52,579 nucleotides of DNA from assembly GCA_001464475.1 (NCBI GenBank), contig LNDX01000016.1, positions 1 to 52,579 on the forward strand. The letters are read 5' to 3'. Within the stretch, counting starts at the first letter, position 1; each line of letters opens with the position of its first letter. The translations under genes were made by a program, and so were the position numbers. The notes under the pieces are model-generated. The model saw only the letters and a list, made by a program, of their open reading frames with translations, did no database searches and was not told where the DNA came from. This document shows positions 24,998 through 33,816 of this stretch, piece after piece. The stretch is from Flavobacteriaceae bacterium Ga0077528. Lineage in GTDB: Bacteria; Bacteroidota; Bacteroidia; Flavobacteriales; Flavobacteriaceae.

Positions 24998-27956
24998 AAG
25001 CTGCTAATCCTGATATTTCACGTCCTTGCGCTATTTTTTTTAACTGTGGAACTAAATCTTCCATCAATTCCAATTCTTTTACTCTGCGTTCTTTCCAGCT
25101 TAGTTCCAAAGGTTCTAAAAGGTCGGTGAGTTTTTCTCCGTCAAAAATCATTCTGCTCATTATGACATCTACAAAAGCTTTTAAGTCTGCGGTTTGCAAT
25201 CCGTGTTGGTTAGCAATGGCTGCCAATTCTTTATCGTTTTTCTCTATTTTAAACGTGTCATATCCTTTGGTTAGCGTATCTACATTTTGTCCGCTGTTCC
25301 AGTCTAAGCCGTTTATGTACTCTGTTAAATCTTCTTGTTCGTCCATTAAATTGGCATTGGCTCTCAATAAACTTATTACTTGTGCCTTTGTCATTTTTTC
25401 TTTAGCAGGTTTTTGTTGTGTGCTATCTGCTATTAGGTTCATTATATAGTCGTAATCAATCACGGAAGAAGCAAAAAGTACAAATTCAAAATCCAATTGC
25501 TGTATTTCGTGCGGTGCATCATCTCCACCTTTCTGTTGTATTTCCCTTAGTTGTTTAGCCGTTTCTATATATGAACTCCTAAACTCCTGCAAGGTTTCTT
25601 TAGGTAAAATAGCTTCTATTTTGGCTTGTTGTTCTTCGGTGATGTCGGTGTATTGGTCTAATTGTGTTTTAAGGCGTTGTACTTCCTTAAAGTTTTTTAC
25701 AAACGAAATACGTGCTGCATCACCTTTTAGGTTATATACTTCTTGAGGTTCGTTTACCAAGTTATGTTCCTGCATAAATACGCCCAAAGCTTCGACTGCC
25801 TTTTTGTATTTGTCAATTACCGTAGGAGCAGGTTCAACCAACCAAATTTCTTTGGCTTTTCCTTTGTCTTCACCAGAGAATAGTGCAATGGCATAGTTTA
25901 CGGCTTCTTGTTGCGAACGGAAGTCGAGAATGTTACCGTAAGGTTTGGTATCGTTCAGCACACGGTTTGTTCGTGAAAACGCTTGTATTAGACCGTGGTA
26001 TTTTAGATTTTTATCTACATACAAGGTGTTTAAATATTTTGAATCGAAACCCGTGAGTAACATATCTACCACTATGGTAATGTCAATTTTATTTTTATGC
26101 GGATAGTCTTTGTTGCTATACTTATGGTCCTTGATGCGTCTTTGCACATCTTGGTAATACAAATCAAATTCGTTGATGGTATGACTAGAGCCAAATTGAT
26201 GGTTGTAATCAGCAATAATGGTTTTTAGTGCTTCTTTTTTCTCTTCGGGATTTTGTTTGTTGTCTTCCTTTTCCTGTGTTAAGTCTTCTTGAATCTGCTG
26301 AATATCCTTGTTTCCCTCGGCTGGTGGAGAAAACACACAAGCTATATTCAACATAACATAATCAGGATTTTCGGCTTGTTTTTTCTTTTGAATTTCTTTG
26401 AATAGTTGATAATATTCAATGGCGTTGTTAATAGAAGCCGTTGCCAAAATGGCATTGAAACGACCAAAATTTGTTGCTGCATTGTGCTTATCTAAAATGG
26501 CTTCAACTACTGCCTGTTGTGCAATGGCTTCACCTGGTTTTGGAGTTTGAGTGCCTTTACCTTTAAAATAATCAATGTGAAATTTTAATACATTCCTGTC
26601 CTCAATAGCGTGGGTAATGGTGTAGGCGTGTAATCTCTGTTGAAATATATCTTCAGTAGTTTTATATGAAGCTTCTTCACCTTCTCGTATTTGATAAGAT
26701 GCGTTTTCATCAAAAATGGGTGTGCCAGTAAAACCAAATAATTGAGCATTCGGAAAAAACTCTTTTATGGCTTTATGATTGTCACCAAACTGCGAACGAT
26801 GACATTCGTCAAATATGAAAACAATTCTTTTATTTTTTAATGGTTCTAGGCGTTCCTTAAAGTTTTTTGTGTTCGAGCCGTCTAATGCTAAGCCTAATTT
26901 TTGAATAGTACAAACAATTACTTTGTCGGCATAGTCAGTAGATAACAAACGCCTAACCAATGTTTCAGTATTGGTGTTTTCTTCTACACTTCCTTCCTGA
27001 AATTTGTTGAACTCTTCACGTGTTTGTCTGTCTAAATCCTTACGATCCACTACAAATAAACATTTTTCAATTTCAGCATTGTCTTTTAGAAGTGTTGAAG
27101 CTTTAAAAGAAGTCAATGTTTTTCCGCTACCTGTGGTGTGCCAAATGTAACCGTTTCCTCTGTTTTCTTTTATACAATCCACGATAGCTTTCACTGCATA
27201 AATCTGGTACGGTCGCATTATTAGCAATTTTTGTTCACTTTCTACCAGCACCATATATTTACTTAACATTTCTCCAAGTGTACATTTGGTTAGAAATTTA
27301 TCTGTAAACAATTCAAGGTGAGTGATTTTTTTATTGCTTTCGTCTGCCAATTGATAAATAGGCAAGAACTGCTCATCAGCATTGAATGCAAAATGCTGAT
27401 TTTTGTTATTAGCAAAATAGTACGTGTTTGTTTTGTTGCTTACAATAAATAACTGCATATAGCAAAGCAAAGAATTACCATAGCCATTGCCAGCTTCATT
27501 TTTATAATCCACTATTTGCTGCATCGCTTTTCGTGGAGAAATGTCATTTTTTTTCAATTCGATTTGCACTACAGGCAAACCGTTAATGAGCAAAATAATA
27601 TCATAACGCTGATGGCTGTTTTCAGTGTTTATGCGTAACTGACTGATTACTTCAAAATCATTTTTACACCATTCCTTATTATTCAATAAAGTATAATGCA
27701 AAGGCGTTCCATCTTCACGTTGAAAGTAGCTTCTTTCACGCAACAATTTCGAAGCGGAATACACATCAGGATTAATTATCTCTTCTCTTAGCCTTAAAAA
27801 TTCGTTCTCTGTTAAATGAACACGATTCAGCGTTTCAAATTTATTTTTGAAGTTTTGTTCAAGCGATTTTCTATCGACTATGTCAGGTCGATAGGTATAT
27901 TTAAGCTCCGTTAGTTGCTTAATTAATGATTCTTCTATATGTGATTCTTTATTCAT
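24990..27956 (-). CDS. hsdR: Type I restriction endonuclease HsdR
   Basis: The 988-aa motor/nuclease subunit has an N-terminal PD-(D/E)xK site of D119 with E133-L-K135 (Q-I-E-L-K-K). The SF2 translocase has Walker A T-T-G-S-G-K-T (274-280), D-E-C-H (383-386), G-F-T-G-T-P (motif III) and later S-R-T-N-R (motif VI). The C-terminal third is helical for docking to HsdM/HsdS. All motifs are intact, so it could cut if a working M2S core were supplied, for example by another locus. It is the first gene of the operon; the -7-like TATTTTTG (minus strand) at 28002-28009 is a candidate promoter. Length is typical of the family. Confidence 0.95.
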   Translation of the reverse strand: MNKESHIEESLIKQLTELKYTYRPDIVDRKSLEQNFKNKFETLNRVHLTENEFLRLREEIINPDVYSASKLLRERSYFQREDGTPLHYTLLNNKEWCKNDFEVISQLRINTENSHQRYDIILLINGLPVVQIELKKNDISPRKAMQQIVDYKNEAGNGYGNSLLCYMQLFIVSNKTNTYYFANNKNQHFAFNADEQFLPIYQLADESNKKITHLELFTDKFLTKCTLGEMLSKYMVLVESEQKLLIMRPYQIYAVKAIVDCIKENRGNGYIWHTTGSGKTLTSFKASTLLKDNAEIEKCLFVVDRKDLDRQTREEFNKFQEGSVEENTNTETLVRRLLSTDYADKVIVCTIQKLGLALDGSNTKNFKERLEPLKNKRIVFIFDECHRSQFGDNHKAIKEFFPNAQLFGFTGTPIFDENASYQIREGEEASYKTTEDIFQQRLHAYTITHAIEDRNVLKFHIDYFKGKGTQTPKPGEAIAQQAVVEAILDKHNAATNFGRFNAILATASINNAIEYYQLFKEIQKKKQAENPDYVMLNIACVFSPPAEGNKDIQQIQEDLTQEKEDNKQNPEEKKEALKTIIADYNHQFGSSHTINEFDLYYQDVQRRIKDHKYSNKDYPHKNKIDITIVVDMLLTGFDSKYLNTLYVDKNLKYHGLIQAFSRTNRVLNDTKPYGNILDFRSQQEAVNYAIALFSGEDKGKAKEIWLVEPAPTVIDKYKKAVEALGVFMQEHNLVNEPQEVYNLKGDAARISFVKNFKEVQRLKTQLDQYTDITEEQQAKIEAILPKETLQEFRSSYIETAKQLREIQQKGGDDAPHEIQQLDFEFVLFASSVIDYDYIMNLIADSTQQKPAKEKMTKAQVISLLRANANLMDEQEDLTEYINGLDWNSGQNVDTLTKGYDTFKIEKNDKELAAIANQHGLQTADLKAFVDVIMSRMIFDGEKLTDLLEPLELSWKERRVKELELMEDLVPQLKKIAQGREISGLAAYE

Positions 27957-28001
27957 TTATTTTAAAAAAAATGCAATGGAAACAAAACGTTTGATATTTG
28001 T

Positions 28002-28009
28002 CAAAAATA
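28002..28009 (-). promoter_or_regulatory. Candidate -7 element of the defence operon
   Basis: The minus strand reads TATTTTTG, 46 bp before the hsdR ATG at 27956. A -33 TTG at the right distance is not visible, so the promoter may be weak or activator-dependent. Confidence 0.35.
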
Positions 28010-28046
28010 GTAAAATTTAACTTCTTTTTTTTGTTTTTATTTGACT

Positions 28047-30323
28047 TTAGATGATTTTTGTATATGTCCCATATTCAGGTTGTTGTAAGTAATTGCCTAA
28101 ACAAGATTTTAGAAATGAACCTACCGTTCTTTCAGCTATATTGAAGGTAGCGCCTAATTCAACAGCTTCTTTTCTCGTGAAGTTATTTGGTAACGCATCA
28201 AAGAATAGTTTTTTGTTTTGTCCTTTTTTGAAAGGTCCATTTTCTTCGTCTTCCTGTTTTGGTAAATTCTCGAACATTAAAATATTGTGTTTTAAATAGA
28301 CTTCAATCAATTGTGATGCTGTTTCAAAATCTTCGTCTAAACATTGAATGTCGGTTGCTTGTTCTTGTTCTTGGAATTTGCGAATGCTTGTAAAAATCAT
28401 ACACATTCTATACAAAACCAATCCTAAACGTTTTACAATACTTTGTGCATCTTCGGAAACAAAGGCACTGATTTGACTTAAATACTCACTGAATGTTGGG
28501 TTGAATTTGTCTCATTGTTCTCTGGTTAAATGGATTGTTGTTTTTCCACTATCGAGAAACAAAACCATTTCGTACACTGCAATTGATAGCTTTGCAAAAT
28601 GGTCGGTTAAATTTACTCTGTTGCCATACGGAGAAGGGTCAATCCATTTGCTGTTGGTTTTGAAAACATAAAATACAAAACGACTAAATAAACCATCTTC
28701 GGCAGATGCAATAATGTTATACACTTGTTGAGGTGTTCCCGAAAGTGCAACAGCTAAACGTGGATTGTTAATTTCGAAATACTCATTATTGGTTTTTCTT
28801 GAAATAGATATTTTTTCGCTATGGAATGCTTTTCGTAACAAATCAGAATAAGAACCCCAATCGTTTTTGAAAACTTGACCTAACGTATCGGCTTCGGTTT
28901 CGCAAATAATACCTGTACCGTCATTTTGTTGTAAGTGTTGGATAATTTTTGCATTACTTGTATTGGCAGGAATGAATACTACTTTGAATGGCGGTTCTTC
29001 TGGAGTTTCTTCTTGTGTATTGTCGTCTTTCTTTTGGAAACGTTGCGCTTTTTTGTAAGCTGCCATTTTTAGGTCGTATTCTTTTTTTTGCTCTCTTGAA
29101 TTTTTGAGGACTTCTTCGTGGTATTTATCGGCTAACTCTTTAGAAGATTGTAATGCACCTTTACCTGACGCAGCAGGAGCAAGAATGAAAGAAAATAAAT
29201 GAGGATATACGGTTCTGCCACCATACTCACCAGTAACATTTGGTAAGCAACCTGATAGAATTGCTAAAGCACCTGTTAGAAACGTATCTCTTTCTCTTGG
29301 TTCGGAGAATGCTTCTGCACCTTGTTTAAGAATAGGAGGTAAGTTGTCGTAAACTGATTGCGGAATGGCTGGTGTGTTTAATAAGTAATTTTCATCGTCA
29401 AAAGCTTCATTTTTTGCTTTGGCTTTCGCAACAGGATGTTGTTGAGGTTTGCGGTTGGCAAAGTCGGCAAACTTGGCAAAATCTGCCGACTGATTTTTAT
29501 AAGCACTTTGAACCGATGCTTTGATTTCTTTTTCGTCTAAATCGAAATTAGTAGTACAATAGTCTAGCGTATCGGCTTCGTGTATTCCGAAACGATTGGC
29601 ATTAGATGCAAATAGATGAATGAAGTTATTTCTATTGCCGTTAGTGTATTGTTCTTTTTGCTCTGTGAATTTTAGGCATTTGTCCAATAAAGTGTCCGTT
29701 GCTTCAAAAGAAGTTGTTTCCACTTTTTGCGGTTTTGGAAGTGGTATTGCTTCTTCTTGAACTTCAAATATTATTGCATCTTCCTTTATATAAATCTCTG
29801 GATCATAAGAAACAAAACACAATCGGGTAATGTCTTTGCATTTTGCATCAAAATCATAACCTGATAGGTTTTTATAAAAAGTTGCCACTTGATTGTATGC
29901 GGTAGTGTGTTGTGTTGCATTGGAGTTGATTTTAATGAATACTTTTATTCCTTCGCCACTTGGACTAATAAACGATGTGAACGTGTATTTGCAGTCGTTT
30001 ATTAGCTTTACCAATGTATAGAGTTCTTTAACTGGAATGTGGTCGAAGTCTAATCCGATTATTTGAGAATAGGTGTTGAGGTTGGCTTTGGTTCTACTTG
30101 TTCCAAACGTGCCGGACATTGTAAAACCATTTAAGCTGCTTTTAATTTCAACGGCTGTTTTCTCGTCTCCTTTGTGTAATGCGTATCGAATAGAATTTAC
30201 TTCACTTTGGTATTTATCGGATTTGATTTCTTGAAGAACATCAATAAGGTTTCTCTCTCCTAAGTTGTATTTAAATTCTTTATAAACGCTTACCATCATC
30301 TGTTTGTTTACTACTTCACTCAT
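28047..30323 (-). pseudogene. VirE-N / DUF3987 mobile-element protein interrupted by one in-frame TGA
   Basis: A 758-codon gene starts at ATG 30323. Residues about 10-190 match the VirE N-terminal (BT4734-like) primase-like domain (G-L-D-F-D-H-I and F-I-S-P-S-G-E-G-I-K-V-F). Residues about 315-603 match DUF3987, a helicase/primase-related ATPase with P-A-A-S-G-K-G. Codon 604 is TGA (28512-28514) after L-T-R-E-Q. The frame then continues without shift as D-K-F-N-P-T-F-S-E-Y to the stop at 28047, and the continuation is clearly the same protein. A CGA-to-TGA change explains it. Such proteins are linked with replication or mobilisation of Bacteroidota elements. The first 603 residues may still be made. 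Confidence 0.85.
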
Positions 30324-30598
30324 TTTTTCTTCGGTTTATAGTTTTCGTTAAGTAGGTTTTGAATGTCTTTTAGGCGGTAATAGATTTTGTTGCCTAACTG
30401 ACAATAGCCGATAAATCCGCTGTCTCTCCAACTTTGCGCTAATCGTTTGCTTATGTTCATAATTTTCATAAACTCTTGATTGTCGCAGAATAAGTCGTCT
30501 GGGTTCATTTGCTGTTTTTCTTTGAGAATAACAGTAATCTCTTTTAAATGTTCTTGGATTTCTTGGAACATTTTCTCTGAAGGTTCGTAGAATGGCAT
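30320..30598 (-). CDS. Small helix-turn-helix protein of the island
   Basis: The 92-aa protein has a helical N-terminus (about 5-30) and then a MerR/excisionase-like winged HTH (about 38-85: F-M-K-I-M-N-I-S-K-R-L-A-Q-S-W-R-D-S-G). G-N-K-I-Y-Y-R-L-K-D-I follows, in the place where excisionases have a wing. It ends in a basic tail K-P-K-K-K. It overlaps the start of the VirE-N/DUF3987 gene by 4 bp (ATGA) and follows the next HTH gene by 3 bp, so the three are co-transcribed. Pairs of such proteins sit beside DUF3987 genes in many Bacteroidota elements. DNA binding is predicted; the target is unknown. Confidence 0.8.
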   Translation of the reverse strand: MPFYEPSEKMFQEIQEHLKEITVILKEKQQMNPDDLFCDNQEFMKIMNISKRLAQSWRDSGFIGYCQLGNKIYYRLKDIQNLLNENYKPKKK

Positions 30599-30601
30599 CG
30601 C

Positions 30602-30904
30602 TTACTTTCTTTTGTGAGTTAGTAAATAGTTTGCTGCCATTGTCTCGATTTCATCGGTTGATGTTTGACGATTGCGTTGTAGCCATTCGTCTAATTCTGC
30701 ACGATTGAAATAGAGTTTTTTACCTTGTGGACAGAAATGTGGAATTGATTTCTGACTGGTCAATTTGTAGAGGTGTGATGCGCTTATGTCTAAATAGTTG
30801 CAGGCATCGTTGAAGTTTAGGACTTCTTTCATTAGGAGATTTTGTTCTCCAATTCTTTGCTCTAGTTTTTCGAGCTTTTCTAAAATTAAAATTTCGTTAC
30901 TCAT
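30602..30904 (-). CDS. Excisionase-family helix-turn-helix protein
   Basis: This is a 100-aa protein from ATG 30904 (MSNEILIL); a TTG 27 bp upstream would add nine residues without family support. Residues about 1-28 form a coiled helix. Residues about 30-80 are an excisionase-type HTH (F-N-D-A-C-N-Y-L-D-I-S-A-S-H-L-Y-K-L-T, then G-K-K-L-Y-F-N-R-A-E-L-D-E-W-L). It ends in K-R-K. Proteins of this kind act as Xis or as regulators of excision and replication modules. It leads the HTH-HTH-DUF3987 transcript. Confidence 0.82.
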   Translation of the reverse strand: MSNEILILEKLEKLEQRIGEQNLLMKEVLNFNDACNYLDISASHLYKLTSQKSIPHFCPQGKKLYFNRAELDEWLQRNRQTSTDEIETMAANYLLTHKRK

Positions 30905-31025
30905 TGCGTTACGTTTTAAATGGTTTAACAATCATTTCTGACGGCTAAATTCCTGCGTAACGCTATGGTAAATAGTAAGTTAGTAATGTTTTACTACTAT
31001 ATCTTACTCATCTTACTGTTTTTAT

Positions 31026-32096
31026 TTATAGTTGTTTAATTATTTCATCAATATTGTCTTGTTCTTTAGGAAACTTGTTATTGTTTTTATACAGATTATT
31101 TCGTTTTAAAACCGTTCCTTTTTTAGAGTAAAACAAATTGGATTGTTCTATTGAAGTAGGATTGAAATTACTGAAATAATGTTCTAGTTTTGAAATTATA
31201 TAACTGAACTGGGTTGTTTCGCATCCTAAATGTATTTGTGCAGCACCAATTTTTAAATCTCTACTTGTCAATACACTTACTAAATTATCAACAGAGGTAT
31301 GGTCTTCGTTTAAAAGTTCAATGTTTCTATTTAATGCTTGTAATACCGATTTTAATTTGATTGTATTTCCGTTAAAGCCAAATGATAAACGAGTGTTTTT
31401 TGGTATTTTAAAATCATCTATACCTAAAAGAATATTGTGAACCGTTTGAAATTCAGGAGTTGTTTTTTCAATATTGATTTCTGGAATTGGTTGTTTTAGT
31501 AATTCGCCAAATAGTTCATTTTTGGTTGAAGGTAAATCTGCCAAATATTGCGGATATAATTTTTCTGTTTCTATTAAAAAACGGATTACGTTAGTAATAA
31601 GTTGAGGTATTACATAAGCGGTTAATTCTGTTTTTGGAAAGTTTTCTTGGTCTGTTCCAATACAAAACAAAATATCTTTACACGACTTTACAACGTTTTG
31701 TATGATCTCTTTTTTTTGAATTTCGTCAATGTCTTTGTTCATAGACTTGAAAACTCTATCAGTCAATCGTGTTGCTTCGTTGAATAAAAGAAAATGATAA
31801 AACTTTTGTGTTGTCGTTATTGGTTCTGCCAAAGTTACTTCTACTAATGGATGCAGTATTTCGTGACTTATATCGTTGTTAGGTTGCGCCATATAGATTT
31901 CTAACCCATCTTCTTTGAATAAGTTAGGTTTGTCCTTGTGAAGCTCTTTTAATGCTTTGAAGTACTCGTTTATAGTTGGAGTAGGCTTCATAAAGTTTGT
32001 TGATAGATTTTGTCTGTAAAATTTATCATTTATGGCGTTGCTTGCCCAGGGTTTTAATTCACCGTAAACAATGCTTTTAAAAATAGTTAGTTCCAT
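31026..32096 (-). CDS. Island protein of unknown function, 356 aa
   Basis: I cannot place this protein in a family. It is a soluble, mainly helical protein without signal peptide, membrane segment or catalytic motif that I can identify. It begins MELTIFKSIVYGELKPW and ends I-D-E-I-I-K-Q-L. The last third (about 225-340) contains I-P-K-N-T-R-L-S-F-G-F-N-G-N and a likely helical pair. It lies 1 bp after the integrase stop codon, so it is translated from the integrase transcript. Integrase-linked genes of this size in Bacteroidota elements are often uncharacterised accessory proteins. A role in integration or its control is only suggested by position. Confidence 0.7.
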   Translation of the reverse strand: MELTIFKSIVYGELKPWASNAINDKFYRQNLSTNFMKPTPTINEYFKALKELHKDKPNLFKEDGLEIYMAQPNNDISHEILHPLVEVTLAEPITTTQKFYHFLLFNEATRLTDRVFKSMNKDIDEIQKKEIIQNVVKSCKDILFCIGTDQENFPKTELTAYVIPQLITNVIRFLIETEKLYPQYLADLPSTKNELFGELLKQPIPEINIEKTTPEFQTVHNILLGIDDFKIPKNTRLSFGFNGNTIKLKSVLQALNRNIELLNEDHTSVDNLVSVLTSRDLKIGAAQIHLGCETTQFSYIISKLEHYFSNFNPTSIEQSNLFYSKKGTVLKRNNLYKNNNKFPKEQDNIDEIIKQL

Positions 32097-32097
32097 A

Positions 32098-33204
32098 TCA
32101 AAAATCTAATTTTATTCTGTTAGCTGCTTCCATTTTCTTTTCGTCAATTATTTTGGCATATACTTGAGTAGTTCTAATGTCTTTATGACCTAGTAATTTT
32201 GATACTGTAAATATATCAGTTCCTAAAGTGAGTTGCAAAGTTGCATAAGTATGACGCGCACAATGGAACGTTATTGTTTTACTTATTCCGGCTTTCATAA
32301 CCCATTGTTGTAATTTTAGATTGTGCCACGCACTGTATTTTAATCCTTTGAAAACTCTTTCTTCAGGTTCACCGATTTCTTTTAATAAATCACGAGCTTG
32401 GTCTGACATTGGAAGAGTTTCAGCTCCTTTAGTTTTCTTTTGTCTGAAACGAATGTACCAACCGTAATCATTTGAGTGCTGCACTTCTGACCAAACTAGC
32501 TTGTTTATATCTGACCATCGCAAACCTGTTAGGCAACTGAATACAAAAGCCGTTTTTAGGATTGGAATTTCACATTCGTGTTTGAGTATGCTTTGTAATT
32601 CTTCTAACGTTAGAAACTCTCTTTCGCTGTCGCCTTGTGGTAAACAGTCTACTTGCTCGGCAGGATTAGAACGAATAATTCCATCTTTAACGGCTTGTTT
32701 TAAAGCTGCTCTAAATTTATTGAAATAGGAGTGTGCCGAATTATCAGAAAGGTTTTTATTGCTTGGTGTCTTTGCTGTTTTGGTTAAATACTCTTTGAAA
32801 CCTTCCACAAACTTTCTATCCAATTGCCCGAAGGAAATATCTTTTGGACAAAACTTTCTTAAATGCTTGATGGTACTATCCCAGTTGTCATAATTGCCTT
32901 TGCTTTCCATTCTCATTTCAGCAAGTGTTTCCATATAGATAATGAAGAAGCCTTTTAACTTCTCCTGGTCGTTGAAGCCATACATTCCGTTTTGAATTTC
33001 TAAATGTCTTTTGGAACGAACACTTTCCGCTAACGAAAGGATTTTTTTGTTTTCGTCTTTTTGCGCTTGTGTGAGCTTTCCTTTTTCGGGTTCTGGGATG
33101 AGGTATAAACCTAAATATTCATATTCTCGTTTACCATTTTTATAGTAATCAAGATATAAGCTAATTTTATTTGCTTTCTGTCTTTGTCTTAAAGTTACTT
33201 TCAT
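32098..33204 (-). CDS. Tyrosine recombinase (integrase) of the island
   Basis: The 368-aa protein has the Bacteroidota phage-integrase layout: an arm-binding N-terminus (about 1-75), a SAM-like core-binding domain (about 80-185) and a catalytic domain (about 195-368). Active-site residues are complete: R229 in T-G-L-R-W-S-D, a Lys in the beta-hairpin (K256-K258 region), H314-x2-R317 in H-C-A-R-H-T-Y, H340 in L-G-H-K-D and nucleophile Y349 in T-T-Q-V-Y. It lies beside attR with the catalytic end away from mnmE, and follows the excisionase-like gene by 7 bp. It should catalyse insertion at, and with Xis excision from, the mnmE 3' end. Confidence 0.95.
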   Translation of the reverse strand: MKVTLRQRQKANKISLYLDYYKNGKREYEYLGLYLIPEPEKGKLTQAQKDENKKILSLAESVRSKRHLEIQNGMYGFNDQEKLKGFFIIYMETLAEMRMESKGNYDNWDSTIKHLRKFCPKDISFGQLDRKFVEGFKEYLTKTAKTPSNKNLSDNSAHSYFNKFRAALKQAVKDGIIRSNPAEQVDCLPQGDSEREFLTLEELQSILKHECEIPILKTAFVFSCLTGLRWSDINKLVWSEVQHSNDYGWYIRFRQKKTKGAETLPMSDQARDLLKEIGEPEERVFKGLKYSAWHNLKLQQWVMKAGISKTITFHCARHTYATLQLTLGTDIFTVSKLLGHKDIRTTQVYAKIIDEKKMEAANRIKLDF

Positions 33205-33211
33205 TGTACCA

Positions 33212-33583
33212 TCAATTAAAAAGTTTATCTATCTGTGTGCGTTGAATTATTTTCTTTCTGCCAAACTTGTGAATTTGTAGTTCTCCACGTTTTATCATTC
33301 TGTTGATTGTCCATCGACTAACGCCAATTAGTTCTGCTGCATCTTGAACAGATAAATAGTTTTTGGATGTAAGAGAGTTGGAGTTTGCAGATTGCAAGGT
33401 TGGCAAACTTTGCATTGTTTGCTGTTGCTCAACTAATGAGTTTTGAATTTTGTCTTCCTTGACTTTTTGTTTGTAGTGTCTAGAATTACAAGTATGGCCA
33501 CAATATCTGGTTAAAGTGGTTTTAGCTATAAAAGCCTTACCACAATAAGAACAGGTTTTCGGAATTGCCATATTGCTACTCAT
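33212..33583 (-). CDS. Excisionase-like protein with zinc-ribbon N-terminus
   Basis: This is a 123-aa protein from ATG 33583 (a second ATG at 33571 begins MAIPKTCSYCG and is equally possible). A longer frame from a TTG at 33625 runs into the phased repeats and is unlikely. Residues about 9-36 form a zinc-ribbon-like unit (C-S-Y-C-G-K then R-Y-C-G-H-T-C-N). After a Q/S/N-rich linker, residues about 72-123 are an excisionase HTH (L-S-V-Q-D-A-A-E-L-I-G-V-S-R-W-T-I-N-R-M-I). It lies directly upstream of the integrase in the same transcript, the usual place for a directionality factor. It may bind the five repeats in front of it. Confidence 0.8.
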   Translation of the reverse strand: MSSNMAIPKTCSYCGKAFIAKTTLTRYCGHTCNSRHYKQKVKEDKIQNSLVEQQQTMQSLPTLQSANSNSLTSKNYLSVQDAAELIGVSRWTINRMIKRGELQIHKFGRKKIIQRTQIDKLFN

Positions 33584-33587
33584 AATA

Positions 33588-33634
33588 TGTTGCGTTGTGT
33601 TGCATAATGTAGCGAAGTGTAGCAATATGTAGCA
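33588..33634. repeat. Five repeats TGTWGCR at exact 10-bp spacing
   Basis: Copies start at 33588 (TGTTGCG), 33598 (TGTTGCA), 33608 (TGTAGCG), 33618 (TGTAGCA) and 33628 (TGTAGCA). The constant 10-bp step puts all copies on one face of the helix. They lie just upstream of the excisionase-like gene, so they are probably an operator or a recombination accessory site. Confidence 0.75.
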
Positions 33635-33651
33635 TCATTTCGCCAAGTTTG

Positions 33652-33792
33652 TTGCCTTTGAATTTGGGCAACAAAATCTATCATTGGGCAACAATAGAAC
33701 AACAAATATAACGAATAAAAGGTTATCGGGCAACAAATAAAAGAAGAATATTTGTTATAAAGTCAACAAAAATAGGAAGTTAACAAATAAAA
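33652..33792. repeat. Right arm-type repeats of the integrase
   Basis: GGGCAACAA-type repeats occur at 33666, 33686 and 33728, with weaker GTCAACAAAAATA (33762) and GTTAACAAATAA (33779). An inverse copy (TTGTTGCC) lies near 33650. One matching string is near attL at 7628. No gene lies between the excisionase-like gene and mnmE. Confidence 0.55.
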
Positions 33793-33801
33793 GAATGATT
33801 A

Positions 33802-33816
33802 TTACTTTCCGATACA
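33802..33816 (-). other. attR: regenerated 3' end of mnmE
   Basis: These bases encode C-I-G-K-stop of the intact MnmE and contain the core CCGATACA (33809-33816) shared with attL. The stop is TAA here but TAG at attL, and the Gly and Lys codons differ, showing that the two copies have separate histories. Confidence 0.8.

Larger units (their letters stand above)
7579..33816. mobile_element. 26-kb genomic island inserted in the 3' end of mnmE
   Basis: Bounds are the CCGATACA cores at the two mnmE 3' ends (see attL and attR). At the right end, next to attR, lie a tyrosine recombinase and an excisionase-like protein. Repeats of type GGGCAACAAATA occur at both ends. Cargo is accessory: metal efflux, a GNAT toxin-like pair, type I restriction-modification with a PrrC-like gene and an Argonaute, and a DUF3987 gene. 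No relaxase, coupling protein or type IV secretion gene was seen, so the element is at most mobilisable. The 3' end of trmE/thdF is the known insertion site of Salmonella genomic island 1 and relatives, which encode the same C-I-G-K end. Confidence 0.8.

Noticed and set aside
28512..28514. TGA as selenocysteine codon
   Set aside because: No stem-loop of SECIS type was recognised, the family has no Cys or Sec at this place that I know of, and CGA (Arg) is the simplest ancestor.
7579..33816. Self-transmissible integrative conjugative element
   Set aside because: No relaxase, coupling protein, TraG-type ATPase or other transfer gene was found between the att sites.
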